Counted from the stretch's first letter, positions 30,762-40,039 are shown. The stretch: 48,022 nt of DNA from JAYUDN01 sp043769645 (GCA_043769645.1 JAYVJC010000023.1:1-48022); one strand, 5' to 3'. Translations and numbers: made by a program. Notes: a model not told the origin generated them from the sequence alone.

Positions 30762-32435
30762 TTAAAGTTTAATTTTTTTGATAAAATAGATAATCCCCCC
30801 GGTAAATACCAGGGCTATACTTCCAAAAAGTATCATAAAAACAATACGATTGGATTCTATAAGACGATTATCCGTATCATCACAGAGATTCCCGATACCA
30901 TCACTATCAGTATCTTTTTGATCTAGGTTATATACCCCTGGACAGTTATCTTTCTCATCGAAAATATCGTCACTATCAGCATCCTCACATGCATTTCCAA
31001 TTCCATTATTATTATCATCCGTCTGGTCAGGATTTGCAATACTCGGACAGTTATCTCTCCAGCCATCAACTCCATCCAAATCAGTATCTTCACACATTTC
31101 TCAGATTCCATTTTTGTTCTCGTCCTTCTGATCACTATTTTTGATAGAACGGCAGTTATCACAGGCGTCTCCGATACCATCTCCATCACTATCTTTTTGA
31201 TCTGGATTCGAGACTTTTTTACAGCTATCATCTATGTCCAAGATACCATCTTTATCTGAATCATTTGCTTTTTCATAGGCTTCGCGTACCGTACAAACGT
31301 CCCCGATACCATTTTTATCGAAATCAATCTGATCTGGATTGAAGAGTTTACAGTTATCACAGGCGTCTCCGATACCATCTCCATCACTATCTTTTTGATC
31401 AGGGTTTGGAGTACGGATACTGGTATCGGCTCCGTCAAAAATCCCGTCAGAATCCGAATCAAACTCACAAGCATCCCCGATACCATTTGCATTGAGGTCT
31501 TTTTGATCTGGATTCACAACTGTCGGACAGTTATCACTCAAACCAGTTATTCCATCACCATCATCATCCGTACAAGCATCTCCTCTGCCATCGAAGTTTC
31601 GATCTTTTTGATCCGGATTAGCAGTATTCGAACAATTATCCCGCATATCTATAACTCCATCACTATCACTATCCATTCCCGTCGTCGGAAGTGGTGAAAA
31701 AGTAAGGGAAAGTGGGTTTTCTACAGGAATATTAACTGCTATATTTTGACTGAGTTGGTTGGCCTGATTTTCAAGAACATAAAGAAGGCTATCATCACAA
31801 ATCCATCATCGAAGAGCTTGTATTTTCCCAGAAGCCTTGGGACTTATGAGGTAGGTTGGAAGTACCTTTTTATCAAATCGGATAGTGTTCAAGAAGACAC
31901 TTGACTGTATTTTTTCTCATTTTGGATAGGTAACCCTAAGGTATCGAAACGAGTAGTTTGGAATCTGGGAAGAGGATACAGGGACATAGTTCAGACCATC
32001 TTTTGATATTTCCACGATCGATAGAGCGCTCCCACCAGTTACCTCATATATAAAATCAAATGTATCCTTTATAAGTTCTTGTCCGAAATCAAGGGTTATC
32101 GAAAACCCGGAAGGAGCCATAAGGGGGTCAATCTCGATAGCCGTAGTCCTTACGTCATCAGTCAGGAGTCATACCTTAGTGACAGGAAAGGTAAGAAGTG
32201 AGGAAGTCAAGGTATATGGAAAAGACTCTCTCATGATGCTTGGTTTTATCTTCGAAGGAACGAGAGAAGAATCCGATACAAAAAAAAGATCATCCCGCTC
32301 GTCAGTAGTGACGAAAAATGGGGATGATCCAGTATTTTCTATATCAGCATATTCTGTAAAACACCGACTTTCTACTGCTCATATTGTAGAAGGAAAAATA
32401 AGAAAGAGTCCAAGAAAAATAATATACTTACTCAT
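30762..32435 (-). CDS. Thrombospondin type 3 repeat surface protein, membrane-anchored
   Basis: This 557-residue protein has a signal peptide (YIIFLGLFLIFPSTIGAV). An N-terminal beta-rich domain of ~230 residues follows (GFSITLDFGQELIKDTFDF, SIVEISKDGLNYVPVS), similar in style to F5/8 or carbohydrate-binding sandwiches. From about residue 250 there are roughly nine thrombospondin type 3 repeats of the form D-x-D-x-DG-x-x-D-x-x-DNC-x-x-x-x-NPDQ-x-D (for example DSDGDGIGDACDNC). These bind many calcium ions through Asp/Asn and are cross-linked by Cys pairs. A C-terminal helix (IVFMILFGSIALVFTGGIIYF) with a KKIKL tail anchors it. It is likely a calcium-stiffened surface stalk, perhaps for adhesion to a host cell. 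It leads the DUF2339 gene in one operon. Confidence 0.9.
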
Positions 32436-32529
32436 AGAGATGAAAAAAGTACATCCAGTATAGAGTAATACTCATCTCCGTCAAAAAAATATCATTGACA
32501 TAAGTATCTTATATATCAGTACGATGGTA

Positions 32530-33087
32530 TTATTTATATTCAGAATAATTTTTCTGATAGTATGTGATCAAAAAAATAGCAAGACGTGCACTGAGAATTC
32601 CTATAAAGATTCATCAGAGTATATCAATCGGATAGTGAACTTGAAGATAGACTCGAGAAATACTGATAGCAAGAGCCAGAAACCAGATAGTGATAACAGC
32701 GGTTTTTGATTTCTTCCAGATATAATAGATAAAAATAGTAGCAAAACACCAGGAAGCACTGGTATGACCTGAGGGAAAAGATGAAGTAATAGGAGGAGAA
32801 ATATGAAGGAGAATCGTCGGAAAATCCTGAAATGGGCGAGGTCGGTCGAATAGATGCTTGAGTATTCACTCTCCAAGAATGAGGTTGATAAAAAGTCCGA
32901 GAGCGAGAGTAATCCCAAGTATTCTATTGGATGGTAGCGATAGAAGAACTATCGTAAGGAGTATCCATAAAATACCCATATCTCAGATGCTCGTAAAAAG
33001 TATCATCACTGGAGTAAGGAAATCATATTGAAAATTTCCAATCCCGAGGATGATAGTCTTATCGAGTGCAAAAATCCAATCAAGCAT
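32530..33087 (-). CDS. PAP2-family phosphatase
   Basis: This 185-residue membrane phosphatase has the three PAP2 motifs in order: KHLFDRPRPF (KxxxxxxRP), SSFPSGHTSAS (PSGH) and SRVYLQVHYPIDILGG (SRxxxxxHxxxD). The Gly pair in DILGG is TGA TGA. About six helices surround them, so the active site would face outward. Enzymes of this type dephosphorylate phosphatidate, phosphatidylglycerol phosphate or undecaprenyl pyrophosphate. The substrate cannot be told, but lipid-carrier recycling for the nearby cell-wall enzymes or phospholipid turnover are the usual options. It lies 94 bases upstream of the surface-protein gene and 61 bases after rlmE. Confidence 0.93.
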
Positions 33088-33148
33088 ACGAATAAGAAAG
33101 AGATTAAGATAAAAAACTCATAGTATCTCTTATACTATAGAGGGTATA

Positions 33149-33748
33149 CTACTTTTTTCCCATGCAAATAAAGTACTCTTCAAAGCTCCGATCTCGACAG
33201 GCTTGTGGTTTCATCCGTACCAGTTTCTGATATTTCTCTTTGATAGGACCGATGAGGTCATTCACATCTTCCCCGATAAATACCTTGAGGAGCGTATTTC
33301 CTCCTGGCTTCAAGAACTCGTCCGCCACCTCGAGAATAGCAAGATTGAGCTCAATCGAGCGATATTGATCGACTCATGTGATTCAGGAAGTATTCGGTGC
33401 GATATCAGAAACGATAAGATCAAACTGTTCGATCCCACGAGCACGGATAAACTCATATACGACTTCATAGTCGAAGATACTCGCCTTTAGAAATGAAATA
33501 TTTGGCTGTCCGAAAGACTTGATCGACTGAATATCCACTCAGATAACGCGGCCAGGTGGACCTACCAATCTTGAGACAACCTGCATAAAACTCCCAGGGG
33601 CACATCCAACATCGAGCACACACATACCGGAATCTATGATATGATATTTCTCTTGGATCTCAAGGAGCTTGAAGGCACTCCGGGCTCTATATCCCATCTC
33701 CTTCGCCTTTTTAAAGTATGGATCTTGTACGATGAACTGTTTTGTCAT
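33149..33748 (-). CDS. rlmE: 23S rRNA 2'-O-methyltransferase RlmE (FtsJ)
   Basis: This 199-residue methyltransferase modifies U2552 in the A-loop of 23S rRNA in assembled large subunits. Its motifs are DPYFKKAKEMGYRARSAFKL (substrate region with catalytic Lys), VLDVGCAPGSFMQVVSRLV (AdoMet binding), DLIVSDIAPNTSG (catalytic Asp), and GGNTLLKVFIGED (catalytic Lys), with SFEEYFICMG at the end. The Gly of VIGVDIQ and two Gly of TSGITGVDQ are TGA, all at family glycine positions. It is divergent from the exonuclease gene. Length is normal. Confidence 0.96.
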
Positions 33749-33767
33749 AGTTGTAAAGTAATTTTTT

Positions 33768-33795
33768 TTGACTTATGAGTCACACATGATACAAT
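33768..33795 (+). promoter_or_regulatory. Promoter upstream of the DEDD exonuclease gene
   Basis: TTGACT (33768-33773) and TACAAT (33790-33795) are 16 bases apart. A start near 33802 would give a leader of about 74 bases. Confidence 0.6.
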
Positions 33796-33875
33796 TACCT
33801 ATCCACTTCATTTGGAAGTACAGCTTAGGAACGTAAACCAAAAAAGCAAATTAATTTCTCCCCTTAAGCGTACTC

Positions 33876-34469
33876 ATGCCCGAAACAAAACCTTGAGTAT
33901 ATCTCATTATCGATCTGGAGATGACCTGACTGAATCCCTTCAGTCACGGAGTCATAGAAGTAGGAGCGATGGTCCTCGATGACAAACTCGAAATTATCGG
34001 AGAATTCTTTATGGATCTGTGTCCTCCGGATAATATTATCATCGATCCAGAAGCCCTCGAATACAATGGCTTTACTCTGGACCGTATCGCTGCTGGGAAG
34101 TCCTATGATGAGTTTATCGATTTTTTCGAACTCTTTGTCGAGAGTTCATTTCCTTGAGATATCAAACCGATTATAATCGGCCAGTATGTGACGGCGGACA
34201 TCGCTTTTCTTTCAAGTATTTTTCACTATACCAACCGGCACAATTTCTTCAATAAACTCGGGAATGATATCCTCGATACAAAGAGTATGGCCAATCAAAA
34301 AAATGCCCTCGCACGGTACAAAGGAACTCCGCTCCCCTTCCAGAGTACTAGCCTCTCAAAACCGAATGGTCTCGCCGCTCGTCTTGGTGTCACTGGATAT
34401 CAAGCACATACGGCACGCTGAGATATCATAGCAACCCTTGCTGTGTTGAAAAAATTCCTAGGAGTTTAG
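33876..34469 (+). CDS. DEDD-family 3'-5' exonuclease (oligoribonuclease/DnaQ-like)
   Basis: This 197-residue nuclease carries the exonuclease I motif LIIDLEMTGLNPFSHGVIEVG (Asp and Glu), exo II in IIGQYVTADIAFL, and exo III in GYQAHTARGDIIATLAVL (His and Asp five residues apart), so it belongs to the DEDDh type. The size and the DLEMTGLNP start resemble oligoribonuclease and small DnaQ-type proofreaders. In between lies a 'DTKSMANQK' stretch. Four Gly are TGA (KPGV, MTGL, FPGD, ARGD), two of them inside the exo motifs. It is monocistronic, between rlmE and the rplJL terminator. Confidence 0.88.
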
Positions 34470-34514
34470 TACTGGATAATAATGAAGTAGTACTTAGGGA
34501 GGTATATTATAAGT

Positions 34515-34544
34515 AAAAAACTCACCTTTTCAGATGAGTTTTTT
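34515..34544 (-). terminator. Terminator of rplJ-rplL
   Basis: AAAAAACTCA and TGAGTTTTTT pair around a 10-base loop, ending in a T run on the minus strand 19 bases after the rplL stop. The A run on the other side means it could also stop the convergent exonuclease transcript. Confidence 0.8.
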
Positions 34545-34562
34545 AGAGGATTTCAAGTAAGA

Positions 34563-34928
34563 TTACTTGAGTTCGATCGTAGCGCCAGCCGCTTCGAGCT
34601 GAGCCTTGATCTTGTCAGCTTCATCCTTCTTGATACCCTTCTTGATATCACCACCGTTGTCAGCGAGACCCTTTGCTTCAGCAAGACCAAGACCTGTGAT
34701 TTCACGGATAACCTTGATAACAGCAATCTTAGCCGCACCAGCAGAAGTCATGACAACATCAAATGCTGTCTTTTCTTCATCGGCAGCAGGACCAGCGGCA
34801 GCACCAGCAGCAGCTACGGGAGCCGCAGCAGAAACACCAAATTTTTCTTCCATAGCGGAAACGAGATCAGCAAGCTCTACGATCGTAAGACCTTCTACGA
34901 GCTCCATAATCTTTGCAGAATTAGACAT
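34563..34928 (-). CDS. rplL: Ribosomal protein L7/L12
   Basis: This 121-residue stalk protein recruits translation GTPases. The N-terminal dimerisation helix reads KIMELVEGLTIVELADLVSA. An Ala/Gly-rich hinge follows (APVAAAGAAAGPAADE). The C-terminal factor-binding domain has EKTAFDVVM, KIAVIKVIREITGLGLAEAK and VEKAP-like GGDIKKGIKKDEADKI, ending ATIELK. The start at 34928 is chosen because it gives the normal N-terminus; an in-frame ATG 16 codons upstream adds an atypical hydrophobic stretch. All 12 glycines use GGN codons. No Shine-Dalgarno precedes the ATG, only a T/A-rich stretch. Confidence 0.97.
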   Translation of the reverse strand: MSNSAKIMELVEGLTIVELADLVSAMEEKFGVSAAAPVAAAGAAAGPAADEEKTAFDVVMTSAGAAKIAVIKVIREITGLGLAEAKGLADNGGDIKKGIKKDEADKIKAQLEAAGATIELK

Positions 34929-35069
34929 AAGTAAAAATAAAAAGAAATAAAGGGTATGTTGTGATGAATCGATCATCGTAGGAAATGTGAATACATTATT
35001 CAGATGAGTAAAAACTCACCTTCCCTACTATAATTTCTTCCACCGACATATCGAGATTTTCACCTCGTC

Positions 35070-35097
35070 TATCTGATGAGCCGGAGTTCATCAGATA
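35070..35097. promoter_or_regulatory. 10-bp perfect stem-loop between rplJ and rplL
   Basis: TATCTGATGA and TCATCAGATA flank an 8-base loop, shortly after the rplJ stop, without a T run. It could be a processing or attenuation site that raises the rplL to rplJ ratio. Confidence 0.5.
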
Positions 35098-35111
35098 TGA
35101 CGAAAGGAAAA

Positions 35112-35828
35112 TTATTCAGCTTTTACAGCTTCGCTCGAAGACATTTCTACGGGAGCTTCAGCAGGAGCCTCCACCGGAGCCGCTTCAGAGAGAGCTTCTG
35201 GACTAGCTTCAGCTACAGCAGATGGAGCGACTTCTGCAGCTGTAGAAGTTTCTACGACTGGGGCTGGAGCTTCTACTTTTGAAGCTGGAGCTGAGCCGAC
35301 CAAATCACCGACTTTTGTAAGACCCTTGGATTCGAGATCTTTCTTCGCCGCATCGAAGAATCGAGCGAGTCCAGAAAGTGGAGACATCATCGATCCGAGA
35401 AGTTTTGCGAGGAGCACTTCACGAGAAGGAAGTCCAGCAAGCTTCGTCGTCTCTGTAGCGTCCATGATTCGACCATCAAGGTATCCACCAACAAACACGA
35501 GTTTCTCTTCTTTTTTCCAGAGCTTTGCATATTTATTCGCAACGGTAAGTCCAGCAACCTTATCACCCTTAGCGATAACGAGAGCGACCTGTCCTGGAAG
35601 AGTCGAAATATCAAGATCAGTGCCATACACATTTTTAAATGCGATACGAATCAGGGTCTTCTTGGCAACCATAAAGTATGCATTTTGTGAACGAAGTTCA
35701 CGCTTCATTTCAGAAACCTCGGCAACAGTAATTTTCTGATTCGAGGTAAATCCGATACACGTTGCTTCCTTGAGTTCTGACTCAAGAGCAGCAAGTTGCT
35801 CTGATTTACGAGCTTTTGATACAGTCAT
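35112..35828 (-). CDS. rplJ: Ribosomal protein L10 with acidic Ala/Pro-rich extension
   Basis: This 238-residue protein anchors L7/L12 on the ribosome. The L10 core spans residues 1-165: KARKSEQLAALESEL, GFTSNQKITVAEVSEMKREL, MVAKKTLIRIAF, and ETTKLAGLPSREVLLAKLLGSMMSP. Typical L10 proteins end near residue 165-175. Here a tail of about 60 residues follows, almost all Ala, Pro, Glu, Ser and Val (SKVEAPAPVVETSTA, EAAPVEAPAEAPVE). The start at 35828 is chosen for its normal N-terminus; upstream in-frame sequence is atypical. It contains no TGA codon among about 14 glycines. It is transcribed with rplL. Confidence 0.95.
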   Translation of the reverse strand: MTVSKARKSEQLAALESELKEATCIGFTSNQKITVAEVSEMKRELRSQNAYFMVAKKTLIRIAFKNVYGTDLDISTLPGQVALVIAKGDKVAGLTVANKYAKLWKKEEKLVFVGGYLDGRIMDATETTKLAGLPSREVLLAKLLGSMMSPLSGLARFFDAAKKDLESKGLTKVGDLVGSAPASKVEAPAPVVETSTAAEVAPSAVAEASPEALSEAAPVEAPAEAPVEMSSSEAVKAE

Positions 35829-36043
35829 AAGAAAAAATGGTAAATAGTAATGACTCCGTGGAATGTGGGCAAAAAAAATCCGCACATATCGCGCGAACGA
35901 ATCACAGTTTTGTGTTTACGGTTTTGTGTTTACAGTTTTTTCAAACTGGAAACTCTCAACTGGAAACTCTGAACTGGATTTGTCCGTCTCGGCAGGGGTT
36001 TATCTCTTATGTGAGCACCTGTGGTCTACGACAGAGTGGATGT
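35829..36043 (-). promoter_or_regulatory. Long rplJ leader
   Basis: From the predicted start near 36037 to the rplJ ATG there are about 209 untranslated bases. L10 leaders in other bacteria bind the L10-L12 complex and repress translation. A G/C-rich stem around 35866-35888 lies in the 3' half. The middle (35895-35990) is repeat sequence. No other gene is visible in this gap. Confidence 0.4.
35895..35990. repeat. Mixed repeat upstream of rplJ, related to the pepF insertion
   Basis: Two copies of GTTTTGTGTTTAC are followed by AACTGGAAACTCTC units and then TTTGTCCG. The AACTCTCAACTGGAAAC and TTTGTCCG parts match the repeat translated inside pepF (17776-17842). Confidence 0.65.
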
Positions 36044-36070
36044 ATTATAGTGAAAATAACTTGTTGTCAA
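36044..36070 (-). promoter_or_regulatory. Promoter of rplJ-rplL
   Basis: On the minus strand TTGACA (36065-36070) and TATAAT (36044-36049), both perfect consensus, are separated by 15 bases. Confidence 0.7.
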
Positions 36071-36093
36071 AAGATTTTAGAGTTTCAAAAGTT

Positions 36094-36121
36094 TTGGAAC
36101 TCTTCACTCTGAAAGTATACT
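36094..36121 (+). promoter_or_regulatory. Promoter of the penicillin-binding protein operon
   Basis: TTGGAA (36094-36099) and TATACT (36116-36121) are 16 bases apart, and the ATG at 36131 follows after 9 bases, so the transcript would be leaderless or nearly so. It is back to back with the rplJ promoter. Confidence 0.55.
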
Positions 36122-36130
36122 GAAAAACAT

Positions 36131-38095
36131 ATGAAAAAAAGGCTCTCCATAATCATATCGACGTTGGTCATTACTTTGGGAGTATTCTCGATCTGGTGAT
36201 ATTTTCAATTACAAAAGCTTCCAGAAAGTTGACCGAAGACCATTATTATTCTAGACCGACATCAGAAACTCCTTGCGAGTATCCCAAATGAGTTTGGGTG
36301 GCATACCGACTATACAGGAAGTCTCGAGAGTGAATTTATCGATGCTCTCCTCCTTATAGAAGATAAGCGATTTTATACGCACTGTGGGATTGATATACTC
36401 AGTAAGTGGAATTCACTCGCAGAGAATATGAGGGAAGGGAAAGTGGTACGAGGTGGATCAACCATCACCGAACAATATATCAAAAATACCTATTTTCCAA
36501 GAGCTAAGAGAACCTATTTGGAAAAGGGGAAAGAAGCGCTTCTCGCAGTCTTCCTGACAGTATTGAATGATAAAGAATCCATACTGAGAGACTATCTGAA
36601 TTCAGTCTACTTTGGGAATCGAATCTATGGAGTCGATACCGCAATCCAAACGTATTTTTCGAAGTCGAGTCTCACGGAACTCTCGAAGGAAGAAATCGTT
36701 ACCCTCCTCGCACTGATCAAGTATCCTGGTATCACTTCGCTTGAGAATAATGACTTTCTCACCTATAGGAATCAGGTAAAAAAGCGGCTCGGATGGACTA
36801 ATAGTATGCAATTGGAAAGTTGAATTCAGAATTTTCACTCGCCTATATCCATTAATTATTTTCCTCTCCTTACTGAGAGAGTACGAAAAGAAATCGAACG
36901 ATTTAAAACCGGAAGGCCGAATCAACTCCTCTCATTTTTCAGCCAAGAAACGCTCTCTCCAGCCTCAAAAATTTCTATGCCCCTTATCCTTTCGATCGAT
37001 CTCGATCTTGAACGATATTCTACGAATGCTCTCAAATCATTGCTTGCACCTCTTTCCGATCACAATGTTACTAATGGAGCTATTTTCATCTATGATCCCG
37101 CAGAAAAACGTATCATTTCGTATGTCGGTAACCGAAGCGAACATGGAGAAGCCAATGAGATTGATATGATAGAACGAAGACGCTCAGTAGGGTCTCTCTT
37201 AAAACCTTTTCTCTACCTCAAAGCTCTCGAAAAGTGAGCCGAAATAGACTCTTTCCTACTCGATAGTGATCGGATTTACGATACAGATACGGAAAATAAA
37301 AAATTTATCCCGACCAACTATGGTCTCAGAGCCAATGGTCCAGTACAGCTTCGTGAAGCGCTTGGGAACAGTCTTAATATGGCTGCCGTACGTCTCACCG
37401 AAACTATAGGACTTGATACCTTTTATCAAGAACTTCTTTCTTCTGGCATAAAGCTCAATCATGAGAGTACATATTATGGTTATGGACTCATCCTTGGAGG
37501 AGCCGAGCTTACTCTCGAGAATATCGTAAAGTCCTATTCGAGTCTGATTTTCCAAAGTAAGCATTGTCTGGTAAATCCAATCGAGCTCCCATGCGATGGT
37601 GAAAAAGAGAAGAATCTATTTCTCCTTCAGGAGATTCTCACAAATCCGAGTAATCGAGCTCACGCCTTTGGTATCAATAGTATCCTCAATACTTCGATAC
37701 CGATGGCTGTAAAAACAGGGACGAGTACTGATTTTCGAGATAACTGGACCGTCTCGTACCATCCCGATGCTGTGATCGGGGTATGGGTGGGGAATCTTGA
37801 CTCGAGTCCAATGATGGAGGTTTCTGGTATCACGGGAGCTGGACCACTCTGGCACGATATCGCGGAATATATGATCAAAATGGGGTTTATCAGAAATACT
37901 CCAAATGCCCTTCCGGATGGGGTTCGTGCGAGCTATCTCTGTCTCGATTCCTGATGTCTCCAAAAACAGAAAACCTACAAAAAAAATGACAAAGAGTCAA
38001 GAAGTCATATACTCGAAAAAACCTACTTTCGTTCCGACTTTTTCACCCTTCCAAACAAGGAAGAAATGAAAAGATGGAATATCCAAACCCCTTAG
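36131..38095 (+). CDS. Bifunctional penicillin-binding protein (class A, PBP1C-like)
   Basis: This 654-residue protein polymerises and cross-links peptidoglycan outside the membrane. An N-terminal anchor is followed by the glycosyltransferase domain: LLLIEDKRFYTHCGIDIL with the catalytic Glu, then RGGSTITEQYIKN and a second-Glu region around LNSVYFGNRIYGVD. The transpeptidase domain has SVGSLLKPFLY (SxxK), GNSLNMAAV (SxN) and VKTGTSTDFRDNW (KTG). The short C-terminus (residues ~615-654) is basic. Many glycines are TGA (IWGYF, ESGP, LEKGAE, DSGC). Class A PBPs are usually 700-850 residues, so this one is trimmed. gmk starts 1 base after its stop. Confidence 0.95.
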
Positions 38096-38096
38096 T

Positions 38097-38687
38097 ATGC
38101 AAAATGTTGTTTTTATCATCTCAGGCCCTGCTGGTGCGGGGAAAAATACCCTCTGGAACCTTCTCAAAGAGGAAGTTGGAGATATGATCGAAGAGAGTAT
38201 TAGTACGACGACTCGAGTACCGATTCGTAAGTGAGAAAAAGAGGGGGTAGACTACTACTTCGTATCAAAAGAAATATTTGAACAAAAAATCCATGCCTCT
38301 GAGTTTCTCGAGTTTGCTCGAGTGCATACCTTTTACTATGGATCGACCAAAGGTGAACTCGAGCGTATTACCAATGCCGGAAAGATTCCCCTCTATATTA
38401 TCGAACCTCAAGGGATGGTACATATCAAACCAATTCTCGAAGATAAAGGCTACCGTGTTGTCACATTTTTTATCACACCACCATCGATTGATGAACTGAA
38501 GGTTCGCCTCGGAAAACGAGGAACCGAAACCGAGGAACAATTCGAGATTCGTCTCGCAACTGCGCTGACTGAATACGAACAAAAGGAACTCTACGACTAT
38601 CATATCATCAATGATACACTTGATTCGGCAAAAAAGAGTCTCCTTGATACTATCTTTCTCGAAACCAATTACTCTCCTCTTATATAA
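38097..38687 (+). CDS. gmk: Guanylate kinase
   Basis: This 196-residue enzyme phosphorylates GMP to GDP. It has the P-loop ISGPAGAGKNTLW, where GKN replaces the usual GK-S/T-T. The GMP-binding part includes ISTTTRVPIRKGEKEGVDYYFVS, with one Gly as TGA. EFLEFARVHTFYYGS and the Walker B-like region PLYIIEPQGM follow, where EPQG replaces the usual DVDGQG. The lid and C-terminus contain RLGKRGTETEEQFEIRL and YHIINDTLD. The changed Walker B is unusual but the rest is intact. It probably shares the PBP transcript. Confidence 0.93.
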
Positions 38688-38764
38688 TCTTCACCCCTTC
38701 TTGGATTAAGTGGAGTAAATACTAATGTTTCCCGTGATTTCGCCTCGTTATTGTTTCAGAAATT

Positions 38765-39499
38765 ATGAACTATACTTTTCCTAACATACTTCATAATCCC
38801 GTTTGAAACAATGCTTTTGCCTACGATACGAGAACTCGTAAAACCCTCTTTATTCCCGCTCTTCGTGATGGTACAATTAATGATGTGAAAGTGGGATCTC
38901 ATGTAGTCTTTTCGGATACGGAAAATAGCATCCTCCGCGAATGTGTCGGTCTCGAATCTTTCATAAATATAAACTGGAAACACAAATCTGGAAACACAAA
39001 GCTCACAGTTTTCGATAACCACAATCACGCCCTCTATTTCTGGATTGAAGCTGTACGAAAATGAATCGTCTCTCCCTGATTTACTCTTATCCATATCGAT
39101 GAGCACTCGGATCTTTGGGATAATTCCAATATACTTAACCTCCCTAAAGCAGTCGAAGATGAATCCTACGCATGGGAATTTACCAATTTTCACTGTAATG
39201 TCGGGAACTATATAAAACCAGCCCTAGAGAGCGGAATCATCGGGAAGATGATCCGTATAGAAAATGAATTCCAGATAGATGAGTTTATAGATTATATTCC
39301 TGAGGAGAATGCTATCCTCAATCTTGATCTCGATATCTTCGCTCCAGAGCTTGACTACATAGATGAGAGGAAGAAAATAGCATGCATACAAAACTTGCTC
39401 TCTCAAGTAAAATATGTTACTATAGCAACATCTCCTTACTTTATCGACCAATGACTGGCTATTGAGAAACTCATAAAATGCCTGAAAAGAAACGATTAA
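38765..39499 (+). CDS. UPF0489 (arginase-like fold) family protein
   Basis: This 244-residue protein has the UPF0489 signature LTVFDNHNHALYFWIEAV, with FTLIHIDEHSDLW and AILNLDLDIF later. His/Asp clusters of this kind recall the metal-binding sites of the arginase/deacetylase fold. SYAWEFTNFHCNVGNYIKPAL and YVTIATSPYFIDQG are also typical. The biochemical activity of the family is unknown to me. Five Gly are TGA. The gene overlaps the next one by 22 bases, in a different frame, suggesting translational coupling. Confidence 0.82.
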
Positions 39500-39840
39500 A
39501 ATGACCATATTGAATTGAAGAAACCAAATTTCTTAAAGAAATAGTATATTCTTGACTCCTTACACTAGTAGATACTTGAGGGAATGTAAACTATGAAGAA
39601 ATGTGTAATAATATGATTCATTCTACTGTGCTCTACACTGCGCCAGAGTGGGATAATTATTGGGTGAAATGGAAAATAGATTTTGAAAAAATAGAAACAA
39701 GGGGTAGCAGGATAGAGCTATATAAAGAGCTCATACGCGACTTGAAGAATAAATGACTTCCTCCTTCGAAAACAATCTGACTTACTGGGAACTACTCCGA
39801 TCTCACAAATTCAATTATTGAGGAAGAAATTATCGACTAA
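39478..39840 (+). CDS. Small protein overlapping the UPF0489 gene, function unknown
   Basis: This 120-residue frame is invisible under the standard code (at least six TGA, all read as Gly). It starts MPEKKRLKGPYGIEETKFLK, continues LLTLVDTGGNVNYEEMCN, WDNYWVKWKIDFEKIE and YKELIRDLKNKGLPPSKT, and ends IIEEEIID. It is soluble, charged and not recognised. The 22-base overlap with the upstream gene and its TAA stop support a real coupled gene. Its last 11 bases overlap the end of the convergent His-rich gene. Confidence 0.6.
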
Positions 39841-40039
39841 CTATTTTTTTCTTTCTCCTCTCGCTCCCGTGACCCCGAAGAAACTTCATATGGTCATTTT
39901 CATGATGATCATGAGGTGGATGACTTCCTTGATCATTTTTTACATTTCATTTATCTTCATCAGTGGATGAAGCAAAAACCGCTGGAGAGAAGAAAACTCC
40001 GATATAGCCGATACAGATGAAAAGTATAATTTTTTTCAT
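39830..40039 (-). CDS. Small secreted His-rich protein
   Basis: This 69-residue protein has a clean signal peptide (MKKIILFICIGYIGVFFSPA followed by VFA, cleavage before SS). The mature part of ~45 residues is hydrophilic and rich in His with Asp/Glu (NDQGSHPPHDHHENDHMK), ending in a basic tail (ERRKKKIVSR). Such a composition suggests binding of zinc, copper or nickel in the extracytoplasmic space. One TGA is read as Gly. There is no recognised family. Confidence 0.6.

Noticed and set aside
34929..34976. Upstream ATG for rplL and, likewise, for rplJ (35829-35885)
   Set aside because: The added residues are hydrophobic and unlike any L7/L12 or L10 N-terminus; the internal ATGs give standard starts.
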